A stretch of 39,041 nt of DNA from a virus. Under the pieces are notes generated by a model, which saw only the letters and a list, made by a program, of their open reading frames with translations, had not been told where the DNA came from and ran no database searches. The position numbers and the translations under genes were made by a program. The stretch covers positions 1 through 39,041 of the IMG/VR virus record IMGVR_UViG_3300047496_000205; one strand, 5' to 3'. Shown piece after piece: positions 27,043 to 33,455 of the stretch (position 1 is the first letter of the stretch; every line of letters starts with the position of its first letter).

Positions 27043-27579
27043 TTAATCGTAACAAAACATTTTAAATAGAGCTATATCTTTTTTATCATCAAACGATACC
27101 TTAACCAAAGGGGGAACCCTTGTGTACCCCTCCGGACCATAGTATTCAACTTTGATTTTATCTGCTTTATAATTATGATCATGAAGAAAATCTACTACTA
27201 ACGGGTTTAAACCAAACACATAAGCAATATTTTTGAAAAATGTAATTTTATTTCTTTTAGTGCCCCAAGTATTATCAAATAACTTCGCATCTTCAAGATG
27301 TGAAAATTGAAAAATTACTGGAGATTTGATAGTATCTTTATATCGAGAAAACCTATGAGGACCATCGTCAAACATAGACTCTTCCCATTCGTCTCTTGTG
27401 CCGCCATATAATCCTACTTGTTCATAACACCAGTTATTAACTTCAGCCCATATATCCCCACCGGTAGAAAAATAATCGTTTAGCCATGGTACAGCTATTT
27501 CATGCGGAATACAATTCCGACGATTGAAATCATCATTTTCAGAAATGTCATAACCAAAAAATTCGCGCATTCTATTCAT
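27043..27579 (-). CDS. Hypothetical phage protein with duplicated F-x-D-A-LF motif (178 residues)
   Basis: ATG 27579 is chosen because it overlaps the stop of a preceding micro-gene as ATGA; a GTG at 27585 is in frame. The N-terminal half is acidic and aromatic (YFSTGGDIWAEVNNWCYEQ). Two related strand-helix units follow: FQFSHLEDAKLFDNTWG and VSFDDKKDIALFKMFCYD. A similar end (RFDTVHDAFLFKMFWY) closes the 122-residue protein at 32687-33055, so the two proteins share a small domain. The function is unknown. Confidence 0.65.
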   Translation of the reverse strand: MNRMREFFGYDISENDDFNRRNCIPHEIAVPWLNDYFSTGGDIWAEVNNWCYEQVGLYGGTRDEWEESMFDDGPHRFSRYKDTIKSPVIFQFSHLEDAKLFDNTWGTKRNKITFFKNIAYVFGLNPLVVDFLHDHNYKADKIKVEYYGPEGYTRVPPLVKVSFDDKKDIALFKMFCYD

Positions 27580-27635
27580 GACCACAAACTTTCATGCCGA
27601 TACAATTTGTGCCAATATCTCCATTTGAGGATCAT
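27576..27635 (-). CDS. Micro-gene, 19 residues
   Basis: ATG 27635 has an AAGAGG ribosome site just upstream. The product, MILKWRYWHKLYRHESLWS, is basic and rich in Trp and Tyr. Its stop overlaps the next start as ATGA, a typical phage operon junction. It may be a real peptide or only a translation-coupling leader. Confidence 0.4.
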   Translation of the reverse strand: MILKWRYWHKLYRHESLWS

Positions 27636-27651
27636 TAACCTCTTAGATGAA

Positions 27652-27720
27652 TCATCTTTTGAAAGATGCCTCTAATTTTCTGCGATATTTTCGTAGACGA
27701 TGGTAATTACTCCAATTCAT
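27652..27720 (-). CDS. Micro-gene, 22 residues
   Basis: ATG 27720 begins two bases after the stop of the 55-residue gene. The product has MNWSNYHRLRKYRRKLEASF at its start and is strongly basic and aromatic. It resembles the following 19-residue peptide in composition. Evidence is position and composition only. Confidence 0.4.
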   Translation of the reverse strand: MNWSNYHRLRKYRRKLEASFKR

Positions 27721-27722
27721 GA

Positions 27723-27890
27723 TTAATCCGTAGAAATTGGAGGCGGCCTTAACTCATTGATTGCTGCACAGATACGATCAAAAAGGTCGTCATCGATGTG
27801 CGGTTCTTGCGTAATACCAATATAGCCGTCTTCCGCATAAAGACATGCGTCTCGAACTTCTGTCAATAGATCAAGAAGTTTTTCACTCAT
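27723..27890 (-). CDS. Small hypothetical protein (55 residues)
   Basis: ATG 27890 overlaps the stop of the upstream gene as ATGA, which supports translation. The product is acidic and helical (MSEKLLDLLTEVRDACLYAE then HIDDDLFDRICAAINELRPP). It fits small early phage proteins. No known motif is seen. Confidence 0.6.
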   Translation of the reverse strand: MSEKLLDLLTEVRDACLYAEDGYIGITQEPHIDDDLFDRICAAINELRPPPISTD

Positions 27891-28114
27891 CCTATATTAT
27901 CCACAATGAAAGCCGCGAAATCTCCGCGCCAAATCATCTTCGACTGGCGATATTTGATCGGAAGATGATTGAAGGTGCTTAACACCAGTTGCAGTTCGGC
28001 ACCGTCCGCTTCGACCTTAATAGCAGGCGCGGGCCGCTTAAGATAACCGTTTCCATTAGAGTATCCGACATCCCATTGCTCATAATGACCATCTGCATAA
28101 TCAACCTTAATCAT
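27887..28114 (-). CDS. Small hypothetical protein (75 residues)
   Basis: ATG 28114 has an AAGGAA ribosome site upstream and lies 4 bases after the previous stop. It begins MIKVDYADGHYEQWDVGYSN and is mainly beta-stranded. It ends WRGDFAAFIVDNIG and overlaps the next gene by 4 bases. It is unrecognised, in a chain of small early-type genes. Confidence 0.6.
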   Translation of the reverse strand: MIKVDYADGHYEQWDVGYSNGNGYLKRPAPAIKVEADGAELQLVLSTFNHLPIKYRQSKMIWRGDFAAFIVDNIG

Positions 28115-28118
28115 TTGT

Positions 28119-28319
28119 TTATTCCTTTTCTATCCACCGAAGATCATGAAAATCCAACGGTTCAACTCTTCCTGCTTCTATTGCATTTTCCATGGCAAGG
28201 ATTTCACCAGCCAAAGTTTCAGCATCGGCCGCGCCACTAAATGTGAAATGCGCGCTCACTAGACCATTTGCGATCTTTCTTTCATACAACTTCCGGAGAC
28301 GGTCTTGGTTTTTTGACAT
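28119..28319 (-). CDS. Small hypothetical protein (66 residues)
   Basis: ATG 28319 is preferred over 28334 because AAGGAAGA lies just upstream. The product is helical at first (SKNQDRLRKLYERKIANG), then has an HFTFSGAADAETLAGEIL segment with a C-terminal acidic tail. No known function. Confidence 0.6.
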   Translation of the reverse strand: MSKNQDRLRKLYERKIANGLVSAHFTFSGAADAETLAGEILAMENAIEAGRVEPLDFHDLRWIEKE

Positions 28320-28361
28320 TTCTTCTTCCTTCAATACCTTATTCCATACTCGTTGAATAAT

Positions 28362-28472
28362 TTATCTTGTTTCTTCGGAAATGTCAAGCTCTTCAACAGG
28401 TTCTTTGAACTTAACCGGAGGATCGGGCTTTGCAACAAAATTCGGATCGAACAGTTTTCTTGCTTCGGTCAA
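28362..28472 (-). CDS. Small acidic peptide with TTG start (36 residues)
   Basis: The coherent frame reads TEARKLFDPNFVAKPDPPVK then FKEPVEELDISEETR. The only start available after the in-frame TGA is TTG 28472, 9 bases after the upstream stop. An overlapping ATG frame at 28479 gives a less protein-like sequence. The Pro/Glu-rich character suggests an unstructured peptide. The function is unknown. Confidence 0.45.
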   Translation of the reverse strand: MTEARKLFDPNFVAKPDPPVKFKEPVEELDISEETR

Positions 28473-28481
28473 TTTTCATTA

Positions 28482-28691
28482 TCAATCTCGAATTTTGAAT
28501 TCAGTATTTTTTCCATTAAACACCAAATTACCGCTAATGAAAGCATCTTCATGTTTTACAAAAAGAAGCCAATGTTCAATAATCTGTTTGGCGTGATCTA
28601 AATCATCAGCGTGTAGATCAATTTCTACAACTACTTTATGCTTAGGTTTAGAAGAAAAACTACTAAAAAAATCAGAAATATGTTTGGACAT
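28482..28691 (-). CDS. Small hypothetical protein (69 residues)
   Basis: Starts at ATG 28691, inside the last codons of the upstream Lar-like gene (20-base overlap), with only a weak GAAAG ribosome site. After a Ser/Lys-rich N-terminus it reads HKVVVEIDLHADDLDHAKQI and SGNLVFNGKNTEFKI, suggesting a small alpha/beta fold. It is unrecognised. Confidence 0.55.
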   Translation of the reverse strand: MSKHISDFFSSFSSKPKHKVVVEIDLHADDLDHAKQIIEHWLLFVKHEDAFISGNLVFNGKNTEFKIRD

Positions 28692-28953
28692 TTGATTCTT
28701 TCGGGGCTAGGGTTGCGGTGTCTTCCGCTGATACGTCGGCGGAATAGTGGACGGGGCGCGTGTTCCATCGGGCAACCGCACTGGCGCGCTGGACGGCGGC
28801 AGTTGGCCCGGTGCCATGAGCAACACCAGGACAGAGATTGTCTTCACAAAAAACGGCGGCGAAACACCTTGATCCGCCCTTACCGACCGCCTCAAGATGG
28901 GCTCTCCGTCCACAAAATGGACAGGGTAAAAGGGCCGGAACTTCTGTCTGCAT
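28672..28953 (-). CDS. Lar-like restriction alleviation family zinc protein (93 residues)
   Basis: ATG 28953 follows a perfect AGGAGA ribosome site; longer starts are unlikely. The sequence starts MQTEVPALLPCPFCGRRAHL, with C11 and C14. A second Cys pair is at C36 and C41, and the AVARWNTRP motif is at 60-67. This LLPCPFCG ... C-x4-C ... WN-R pattern is that of the Lar/restriction alleviation family, whose founding member modulates type I restriction; most phage copies are untested. It is clearly GC-richer than the flanking genes, which suggests recent acquisition. A sigma70-type promoter lies upstream, consistent with early anti-restriction action. Confidence 0.75.
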   Translation of the reverse strand: MQTEVPALLPCPFCGRRAHLEAVGKGGSRCFAAVFCEDNLCPGVAHGTGPTAAVQRASAVARWNTRPVHYSADVSAEDTATLAPKESNVQTYF

Positions 28954-28986
28954 ACAAATATCTCCTATGCGTTTGCTTATAAACAC

Positions 28987-29014
28987 ATAGTATCACTATT
29001 TTTATATTAGTCAA
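28987..29014 (-). promoter_or_regulatory. Sigma70-like early promoter
   Basis: On the - strand TTGACT (29009-29014), 16-base spacer, TACTAT (28987-28992), about 34 bases before ATG 28953. It probably drives the run of small genes from 28953 to 27043. Confidence 0.6.
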
Positions 29015-29057
29015 GTGGCGATCTAATAGGCGCGTTCTAGGAAACTCGAATTAGTTT

Positions 29058-29133
29058 TGGCGAGTCCAGTCAGGATCGAACTGACAACTTAAACTTAGAA
29101 GGATTAGATGATATCCACTTTCACCATGGACTC
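29058..29133 (-). tRNA. tRNA-Arg, anticodon UCU, with encoded CCA
   Basis: 76 nt. The acceptor stem GAGTCCA/TGGACTC pairs fully. The D arm is GTGA/TCAT, the anticodon loop CTTCTAA reads anticodon TCT, and the T arm is GTCAG-TTCGATC-CTGAC. The discriminator is G, followed by genomic CCA. The anticodon stem TAATC/GTTTA has one T-T mismatch. It decodes AGA, a codon common in AT-rich phage genes, and such a tRNA is frequent in T4-like phages. Confidence 0.88.
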
Positions 29134-29212
29134 GCAGAGAAACAGTTCAGGAAAATTACCTGAATCTTCGTCTCAATCTGGTTGCTCGAAATTCCATAAT
29201 CTTATTTATATC

Positions 29213-29220
29213 TGAAACGA
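29213..29220 (-). promoter_or_regulatory. Late promoter box upstream of the tRNA
   Basis: Exact TATAAATA on the - strand, about 80 bases before the mature tRNA 5' end. The stretch between holds a 6-bp hairpin (TTCAGG/CCTGAA, 29145-29163). This is a plausible tRNA precursor promoter, unproven. Confidence 0.4.
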
Positions 29221-29266
29221 TTTTTGACGTCAATCTTAATTTTGGATTAAACCGGAAACGTAGATA

Positions 29267-29458
29267 TTAAGATTTTCTAGCGTCTCGACCTTCTGGCTTA
29301 TCTGTGTCTTGACAGATTCGAATATACATACTCACGTCGCGTCCGTTATCTTCCGCGCACAATGGGCACCAAGACGATCCACTAAAATCTTTTTTCTGAA
29401 CACTGTCAAACCCGCATTCAGGGCATTCATAATAGATAAAATCAGGTTGTTCGGTCAT
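29267..29458 (-). CDS. Small zinc-ribbon protein (63 residues)
   Basis: ATG 29458 is chosen because it overlaps the preceding stop as ATGA; ATG 29470 is also in frame. Two CxxC knuckles are visible: C12-PE-C15 and C31-PL-C34, within YYECPECGFDSV and SSWCPLCAEDNG. This is a minimal zinc ribbon, probably binding nucleic acid or protein. The C-terminus is charged. Such small zinc proteins are common in early phage regions. Role unknown. Confidence 0.6.
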   Translation of the reverse strand: MTEQPDFIYYECPECGFDSVQKKDFSGSSWCPLCAEDNGRDVSMYIRICQDTDKPEGRDARKS

Positions 29459-29577
29459 CGACTGTTCCATTGACGATCTTCAATTTCATTTATGACGGAT
29501 TTTAGCATGGCTAAAGCTTTGTTTGCTCCAAATAAAGCAACGTCTGCGAGCAAAGGCGAAGATACTTGCCGCCGCAT
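29455..29577 (-). CDS. Small peptide gene, start uncertain
   Basis: The frame ends at 29455 in an ATGA overlap with the zinc-ribbon gene. The last part reads ADVALFGANKALAMLKSVIN then EIEDRQWNSR, a convincing helix. Possible starts are ATG 29577 (40 residues, overlapping the upstream gene in another frame) or ATG 29508 (17 residues, 2 bases after that gene's stop). It might be the displaced C-terminus of the upstream gene after a frameshift. Confidence 0.35.
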   Translation of the reverse strand: MRRQVSSPLLADVALFGANKALAMLKSVINEIEDRQWNSR

Positions 29578-29750
29578 GGGCCGCCGACAACACCATGCTT
29601 GGAACATGGTGTTCCAATGATGCCCAATGGCGTTCTGAATACTTCAACGAATGCCAGATTTTTAGTCATTGCCCATCTCCCAAGGCATAGGTTTTCCGGG
29701 TTCATCGGCGGGTCAGCGACGACTGTTCTATATTCTTCAGCGTTCAACAT
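29511..29750 (-). CDS. Small hypothetical protein (79 residues), possibly two overlapping genes
   Basis: ATG 29750 has GAGGA upstream. The frame reads MLNAEEYRTVVADPP and later TPCSKHGVVGGPCGGKYL, with a CxxH ... C arrangement. There is a second plausible start at ATG 29669 (52 residues, MTKNLAFVEVFRTPLG) with its own GGGAGAT site. In the neighbouring frame, 29662-29700 reads ADEPGKPMPWEMGND and a stop. That piece would join well to the first codons by a one-base shift, giving two genes overlapping at 29662-29669. Which version is true cannot be settled here. Confidence 0.45.
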   Translation of the reverse strand: MLNAEEYRTVVADPPMNPENLCLGRWAMTKNLAFVEVFRTPLGIIGTPCSKHGVVGGPCGGKYLRLCSQTLLYLEQTKL

Positions 29751-29757
29751 TTAGTCC

Positions 29758-29907
29758 TCATGGGTGAAAACCGGATAGGCATGGTTGATTTAATGGATTT
29801 TGGGGATAGATCGTAGGACCACCATAAGTCAAAGCATCGGAATAATCATCAGAATACTTTTTCAGTATAGAAATCCATTCCTTGGCGGAAAGGATATAAT
29901 CAGTCAT
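29758..29907 (-). CDS. Small hypothetical protein (49 residues)
   Basis: ATG 29907 lies 4 bases after the protease stop, so translation is likely coupled. The product reads MTDYILSAKEWISILKKYSD then DALTYGGPTIYPQNPL, a helix followed by a Pro/Asn-rich tail. It belongs to the same early transcript as the protease. Function unknown. Confidence 0.5.
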   Translation of the reverse strand: MTDYILSAKEWISILKKYSDDYSDALTYGGPTIYPQNPLNQPCLSGFHP

Positions 29908-29911
29908 GAGT

Positions 29912-31180
29912 TTACAAAAGTTTGTTAAGGGTTTGTGACACAATTACGGAATAGTCGATTTGAGGTGCATGTCCTGCAATTATTACCGTTGGTTTTTGTG
30001 AAAGGGCTACCATGTTTTTAGCGGCTGCGATAACATTTTCTTTAGTCATCGATTTGATTGTTTTTACAAGTTCTTCACGAGAACGAATTTTTTTCATAGA
30101 AAAGAAATCGGAAATCGCACGAATACCGGATTGCATCCTATTTTCATTTTCCAAAACAACGCCTCGAAGCATAGCGTTAATACTTCTATCCCAATCTGAA
30201 TTTTGAATACCTTCGGTAATATTAAGCAATTCTTTACACAAGGCAGATACAAAAAGAGGAGTATCTTTTGGTGAAGTTGCTCCATATAAAAGAAAAAGAC
30301 TATGATCAGAATTTTTTATGACTGTGGCGCCAACGTCATAACATAATCCTCGTTGCTCTCTTAATTCCTGAAAAAGAGGTGATGCCATACCGCCGCCCAA
30401 AATATGAGCGAGAAAAACGTATGAACTTGCCTCTAGGCCGCCAGGAGCAGGAAATGCAATACCGATATGAGCTTGTTCATACGTGGAATCAAATTTTTGC
30501 GCAAACCCACCGACATACTCTGCTCTAGAGGGAATAATTCTTCCTGAATTAGGAATATTACCGAATTCCTTTTGTATTTTCTTAACAAATTTATCATGCT
30601 TTATATCACCAACACAAATAACAGCCATATTGCTAGTGTTATAATGACTTTTCATATATGATCTAAGCATATCTGCTGAAAATGATCGAACTTTTTCTTC
30701 ATTTCCCAAAATAGGGCGACCCATTGGTTGGTTTGGATATGCGGTTGATGAAAGCAAATCCATGGCGACTGCTTCAACATCATCAAGATCGCGATAAATT
30801 TCTTGCACTACTGCGTTTTTCTCTCGTTCAATTTCTACTGGGTCAAAAACAGAATTTTGAATGACATCAGAAAGAATATTTAGAGCCGGATCAATATGTT
30901 CTTTCAGACCGTTAACATAAAATCCAGTTATCTCCCGTCCGGTAAAAGCGTTAATATCGGCTCCAATTTGTTCAATTTGGAGAGCAATATCTTTAGCTGA
31001 TCGTGTTTCAGTTCCTTTGAAGACACAATGCTCAATCATATGAGAGATGCCATTTTCTTGTTCTGTTTCAAATCGGGCTCCAGCATTAACAAAAACGCCT
31101 ACCATTGCACTTTTTATTGGTTGTTTAACGGTTATAACCGTTAAATCGTTAGACAACGTGGTCAACTGAGTTTTTGACAT
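29912..31180 (-). CDS. M16-family zinc metalloprotease (insulinase/processing peptidase type)
   Basis: 422 residues, the usual length of MPP-beta/PqqL-type M16 subunits. The inverted zinc motif H47-M-I-E50-H51 is intact and the third zinc ligand E127 lies 76 residues later in NAVVQEIYRDLDD, exactly as in active members. NAFTGREITGFYVNGLKEH is the conserved strand after the motif. The C-terminal half keeps the substrate-clamping R/Y pair in FQELREQRGLCYDVG. No signal peptide is visible, so it should act in the cytoplasm. M16 enzymes cut short unfolded peptides or presequences. Such a complete protease is unusual in a phage; its target is unknown. A sigma70-type promoter points to early expression against host proteins or peptides. 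It may be host-derived. Confidence 0.92.
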   Translation of the reverse strand: MSKTQLTTLSNDLTVITVKQPIKSAMVGVFVNAGARFETEQENGISHMIEHCVFKGTETRSAKDIALQIEQIGADINAFTGREITGFYVNGLKEHIDPALNILSDVIQNSVFDPVEIEREKNAVVQEIYRDLDDVEAVAMDLLSSTAYPNQPMGRPILGNEEKVRSFSADMLRSYMKSHYNTSNMAVICVGDIKHDKFVKKIQKEFGNIPNSGRIIPSRAEYVGGFAQKFDSTYEQAHIGIAFPAPGGLEASSYVFLAHILGGGMASPLFQELREQRGLCYDVGATVIKNSDHSLFLLYGATSPKDTPLFVSALCKELLNITEGIQNSDWDRSINAMLRGVVLENENRMQSGIRAISDFFSMKKIRSREELVKTIKSMTKENVIAAAKNMVALSQKPTVIIAGHAPQIDYSVIVSQTLNKLL

Positions 31181-31212
31181 ACAAATACCTTTTTAATACA
31201 CTCTAAAAAACC

Positions 31213-31241
31213 CTTATATCAACGGTAATTGGTTTTGTCAA
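31213..31241 (-). promoter_or_regulatory. Strong sigma70-type early promoter for the protease
   Basis: TTGACA (31236-31241), 17-base spacer, TATAAG (31213-31218), on the - strand, about 33 bases before ATG 31180. It is a near-perfect bacterial promoter. It sits next to a + strand late box at 31247-31254, giving a divergent early/late pair. Confidence 0.8.
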
Positions 31242-31246
31242 TCATG

Positions 31247-31254
31247 AATAAATA
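31247..31254 (+). promoter_or_regulatory. Late promoter box for the + strand operon
   Basis: AATAAATA, then GGATG, then ATG 31260. The gap to 31260 is 5 bases, the same as elsewhere, and favours this ATG over the one at 31257. Confidence 0.6.
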
Positions 31255-31259
31255 GGATG

Positions 31260-31889
31260 ATGGCAAGCACCGATTTAGAAAAAATTCAGGATTCACCACA
31301 TCTAATTGATATTTTGATTCAAATGGAAGATGTTCTTGATTCTTTAGATATTTACGTTTTCAAGAATTGGTCACGTGGAATTATAGCTGAAGGCCCAGTA
31401 ATCAGACGATATTGGCTGGATTTTACATTGAGATACGATTTTGATAAAATGCCTGATCCAAAAGCGGCTCTTAGATTATTGAAGCATGGTCTCAGAGTTG
31501 ACTTCTGGAAGGGAAAATTGCAAAATGGCGAATACGTGGATTACAAAGATGCTCCAGCAGATTCAGATCAAAGCAATGATTTACCAGAGGGTGGTAGTTT
31601 AAACGATGTTGACGAAAGTCAAACCGAAATTACCCAAGATAAAGATTTAGTTTGGCTTGTTCGTATATCTATACCAAGACGTTTAATTCAACAAATGTCT
31701 GCGGAAGAAAATATGTTCTATGAGGAAGAAGTTGATACCGAAGATGTCGAAGCTGCTGAAGATTCTGGTATAGATGACGAAAGTGCATATATGAGCGATG
31801 AAAGTGGTCAAGAAGGAGGACAGATGCCGCCAAATCAATTCGGTGGGCAAAATGAACAAGTACCACCAGGACAAGGACAACCTAGATGA
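31260..31889 (+). CDS. Conserved phage protein of unknown function (209 residues)
   Basis: First gene of a + strand late operon. ATG 31260 is chosen for its spacing to the late box; ATG 31257 is adjacent. The ordered part (residues 1-150) contains MEDVLDSLDIYVFKNWSRG, then VIRRYWLDFTLRYDFDKMPD and KHGLRVDFWKGK, and recurs in T4-like environmental phages. The last 70 residues are acidic then Gln/Gly/Pro-rich (GGQMPPNQFGGQNEQVPPGQ), so probably disordered. The stop overlaps the next start as ATGA. Late timing suggests a virion or assembly role, which is inferred. Confidence 0.65.
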   Translation: MASTDLEKIQDSPHLIDILIQMEDVLDSLDIYVFKNWSRGIIAEGPVIRRYWLDFTLRYDFDKMPDPKAALRLLKHGLRVDFWKGKLQNGEYVDYKDAPADSDQSNDLPEGGSLNDVDESQTEITQDKDLVWLVRISIPRRLIQQMSAEENMFYEEEVDTEDVEAAEDSGIDDESAYMSDESGQEGGQMPPNQFGGQNEQVPPGQGQPR

Positions 31890-32617
31890 GCACCATAACA
31901 GAAGGTATGCGTCCTAATGATCTCGAAGATTTAATTCTTCCTATGATTACTATCGATGAATTTGAAAGTAAAGTAGATGAAAACGCAGTTGTAGTTGGTT
32001 TTTATGTTAACGATAAAGATGGAGCAAATGATCTAAATCGCTTTATTCAAAAATCAGCACTCAAAATATTAGATACTGACGTATCACCAGCCCCGGATCA
32101 ACATGGATATTATTTGGTATTCGTTGAATTTTTGAATGATTCAAATATTTCAGAAAATATTAACTCGTTAGTTGAAGAAATTGTTCCATTATCTGGAAAC
32201 GATAAATGGCAGATGAGTATGAGAGGAATTGATGGTATCACTAATTTTTCTGCAAAAACTGTTAAAAAACATTTCCAGGCTATACGTGATCGAAATAACA
32301 AGAAAAATGTTATAGAATTTTTTAAAAATAGTGATTTAACAAATGTAATTGTAGAAAATGATGTATTAATACTTGAAGGATACAGAAATAAATTTAATGG
32401 TAAAATTTTATCTATTGGCTCAGAAATGGAAATATTTGTTTCTTTCAATCTTTTAGAAAGTGCTTTACAGTTGGATTTAGAAACGTCGGCCGAATACATG
32501 CGTATATCGCGATTTTTAGGAGAAGGTTGGTTGGCAAGTCGTTTTGGTTCTACCACACTTCTTAAGCAAGAAAATTCTGATGTGGTTCTACTTCTCGGAG
32601 ATGCCAATTTTACATAA
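31886..32617 (+). CDS. Conserved phage protein, probable virion component (243 residues)
   Basis: Translationally coupled to the previous gene by a 4-base overlap. The N-terminal half reads LPMITIDEFESKVDENAVVV then GFYVNDKDGANDLNRFIQ and VSPAPDQHGYYLVFVE, a pattern I associate with a conserved late protein of marine T4-like phages. The middle has NDKWQMSM and the C-terminus strands and helices without known motifs. Late operon position suggests a structural or assembly role. No T4 gene name can be given. Confidence 0.6.
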   Translation: MSTITEGMRPNDLEDLILPMITIDEFESKVDENAVVVGFYVNDKDGANDLNRFIQKSALKILDTDVSPAPDQHGYYLVFVEFLNDSNISENINSLVEEIVPLSGNDKWQMSMRGIDGITNFSAKTVKKHFQAIRDRNNKKNVIEFFKNSDLTNVIVENDVLILEGYRNKFNGKILSIGSEMEIFVSFNLLESALQLDLETSAEYMRISRFLGEGWLASRFGSTTLLKQENSDVVLLLGDANFT

Positions 32618-32686
32618 TTCGTAATTTAGAACTTGGTTTATTGAACCGACGCATGTAAAAGTGATTTTCTTAGTACAGGTAGTTTA

Positions 32687-33055
32687 ATGACAGTAATTGT
32701 TAGGGATATGCCGTGTAATTGGCGTAGCATCAATATCTATGGCTTAAAAGAAACGTTTTGGCCGTCCATTCAAGAACTTTGTAAAAATGGTTTAGAAACA
32801 TGCACAAAATCTACCAGTATTTTAATAAGTTTTTCTGATAATTCGGATATAGATGTGTTGAGCGTGAGGGATTGGTTACACATAAACTGCCCTAAACGAT
32901 TTAAAATGTTCAATACGTTTAAATACCTATATAATGAAGAAGTACCAAATATGAATATGCGAAATTCGTTTCCTTTTGAGCGTACTTGGGTTGGCACAAA
33001 TTTTAGATTTGATACTGTACATGATGCGTTTTTATTTAAAATGTTTTGGTATTAA
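32687..33055 (+). CDS. Hypothetical protein sharing an end motif with 27043-27579 (122 residues)
   Basis: ATG 32687 follows a weak AGG-containing site. A Trp-rich N-terminus (MPCNWRSINIYGLKETFWPS) leads to ISFSDNSDIDVLSVRDWLH and ends FRFDTVHDAFLFKMFWY. That end matches VSFDDKKDIALFKMFCYD of the 178-residue protein, indicating a shared small domain or paralogy. No function recognised. Confidence 0.6.
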   Translation: MTVIVRDMPCNWRSINIYGLKETFWPSIQELCKNGLETCTKSTSILISFSDNSDIDVLSVRDWLHINCPKRFKMFNTFKYLYNEEVPNMNMRNSFPFERTWVGTNFRFDTVHDAFLFKMFWY

Positions 33056-33085
33056 TAAAACCACTTCAGTAATATCCCTTACTCT

Positions 33086-33093
33086 AATAAATA
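33086..33093 (+). promoter_or_regulatory. Late promoter box with a normal leader
   Basis: AATAAATA, 33 bases before GTG 33127. Here a leader with GAAGGGA ribosome site is present, in contrast to the short-gap promoters. Confidence 0.5.
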
Positions 33094-33126
33094 TACATTA
33101 GAGCTTCAAAGAAGGGAAATGCCATC

Positions 33127-33384
33127 GTGGATGCAATTATAACCAGTGTCATGGGCATTTTAGCGCAAGGAAAAAATAATTTAGAGATAATTCCGATAAT
33201 TTTAGGATTAATTATTTGGCATCTTCTTGAAGAACGCAAAAAACTTATGGCCGACAATCAAAAAAAAGATGAAAAAATTGACGAGATTATTGAGGGATAT
33301 CATAAAGGTAACATGACTTTAACTGAGGCATTAAATGCTTTGAGAATAGTTTTATATGAGATAAAAGCTAGAATTCAGGATTAA
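33127..33384 (+). CDS. Small membrane-anchored coiled-coil protein (85 residues)
   Basis: GTG start at 33127, supported by GAAGGGA 9 bases upstream; the overlapping ATG frame closes quickly. A short amphipathic N-terminus is followed by one transmembrane segment (residues 20-34, EIIPIILGLIIWHLL), then a highly charged helix (EERKKLMADNQKKDEKIDEI) and a second helix. One membrane helix with a charged cytoplasmic tail would suit an antiholin-like or membrane-tethering protein, but nothing identifies it. It has its own late box and lies 71 bases before the PAS gene. Confidence 0.6.
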   Translation: MDAIITSVMGILAQGKNNLEIIPIILGLIIWHLLEERKKLMADNQKKDEKIDEIIEGYHKGNMTLTEALNALRIVLYEIKARIQD

Positions 33385-33411
33385 GTACGATTAACGAAAA
33401 TAGGAGTTTTA

Positions 33412-33419
33412 TCTAAATA
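33412..33419 (+). promoter_or_regulatory. Possible late promoter box before the PAS gene
   Basis: TCTAAATA, 36 bases before GTG 33456. Two mismatches to TATAAATA, so weak. Confidence 0.3.
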
Positions 33420-33455
33420 GTATCGTGGCTTTTTGATAAAAGGATACTATTATCC

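Noticed and set aside
29145-29163. Short TTCAGG/CCTGAA hairpin upstream of the tRNA considered as a second tRNA or terminator
   Set aside because: No cloverleaf arms can be formed around it and no T run follows; at most a precursor hairpin.
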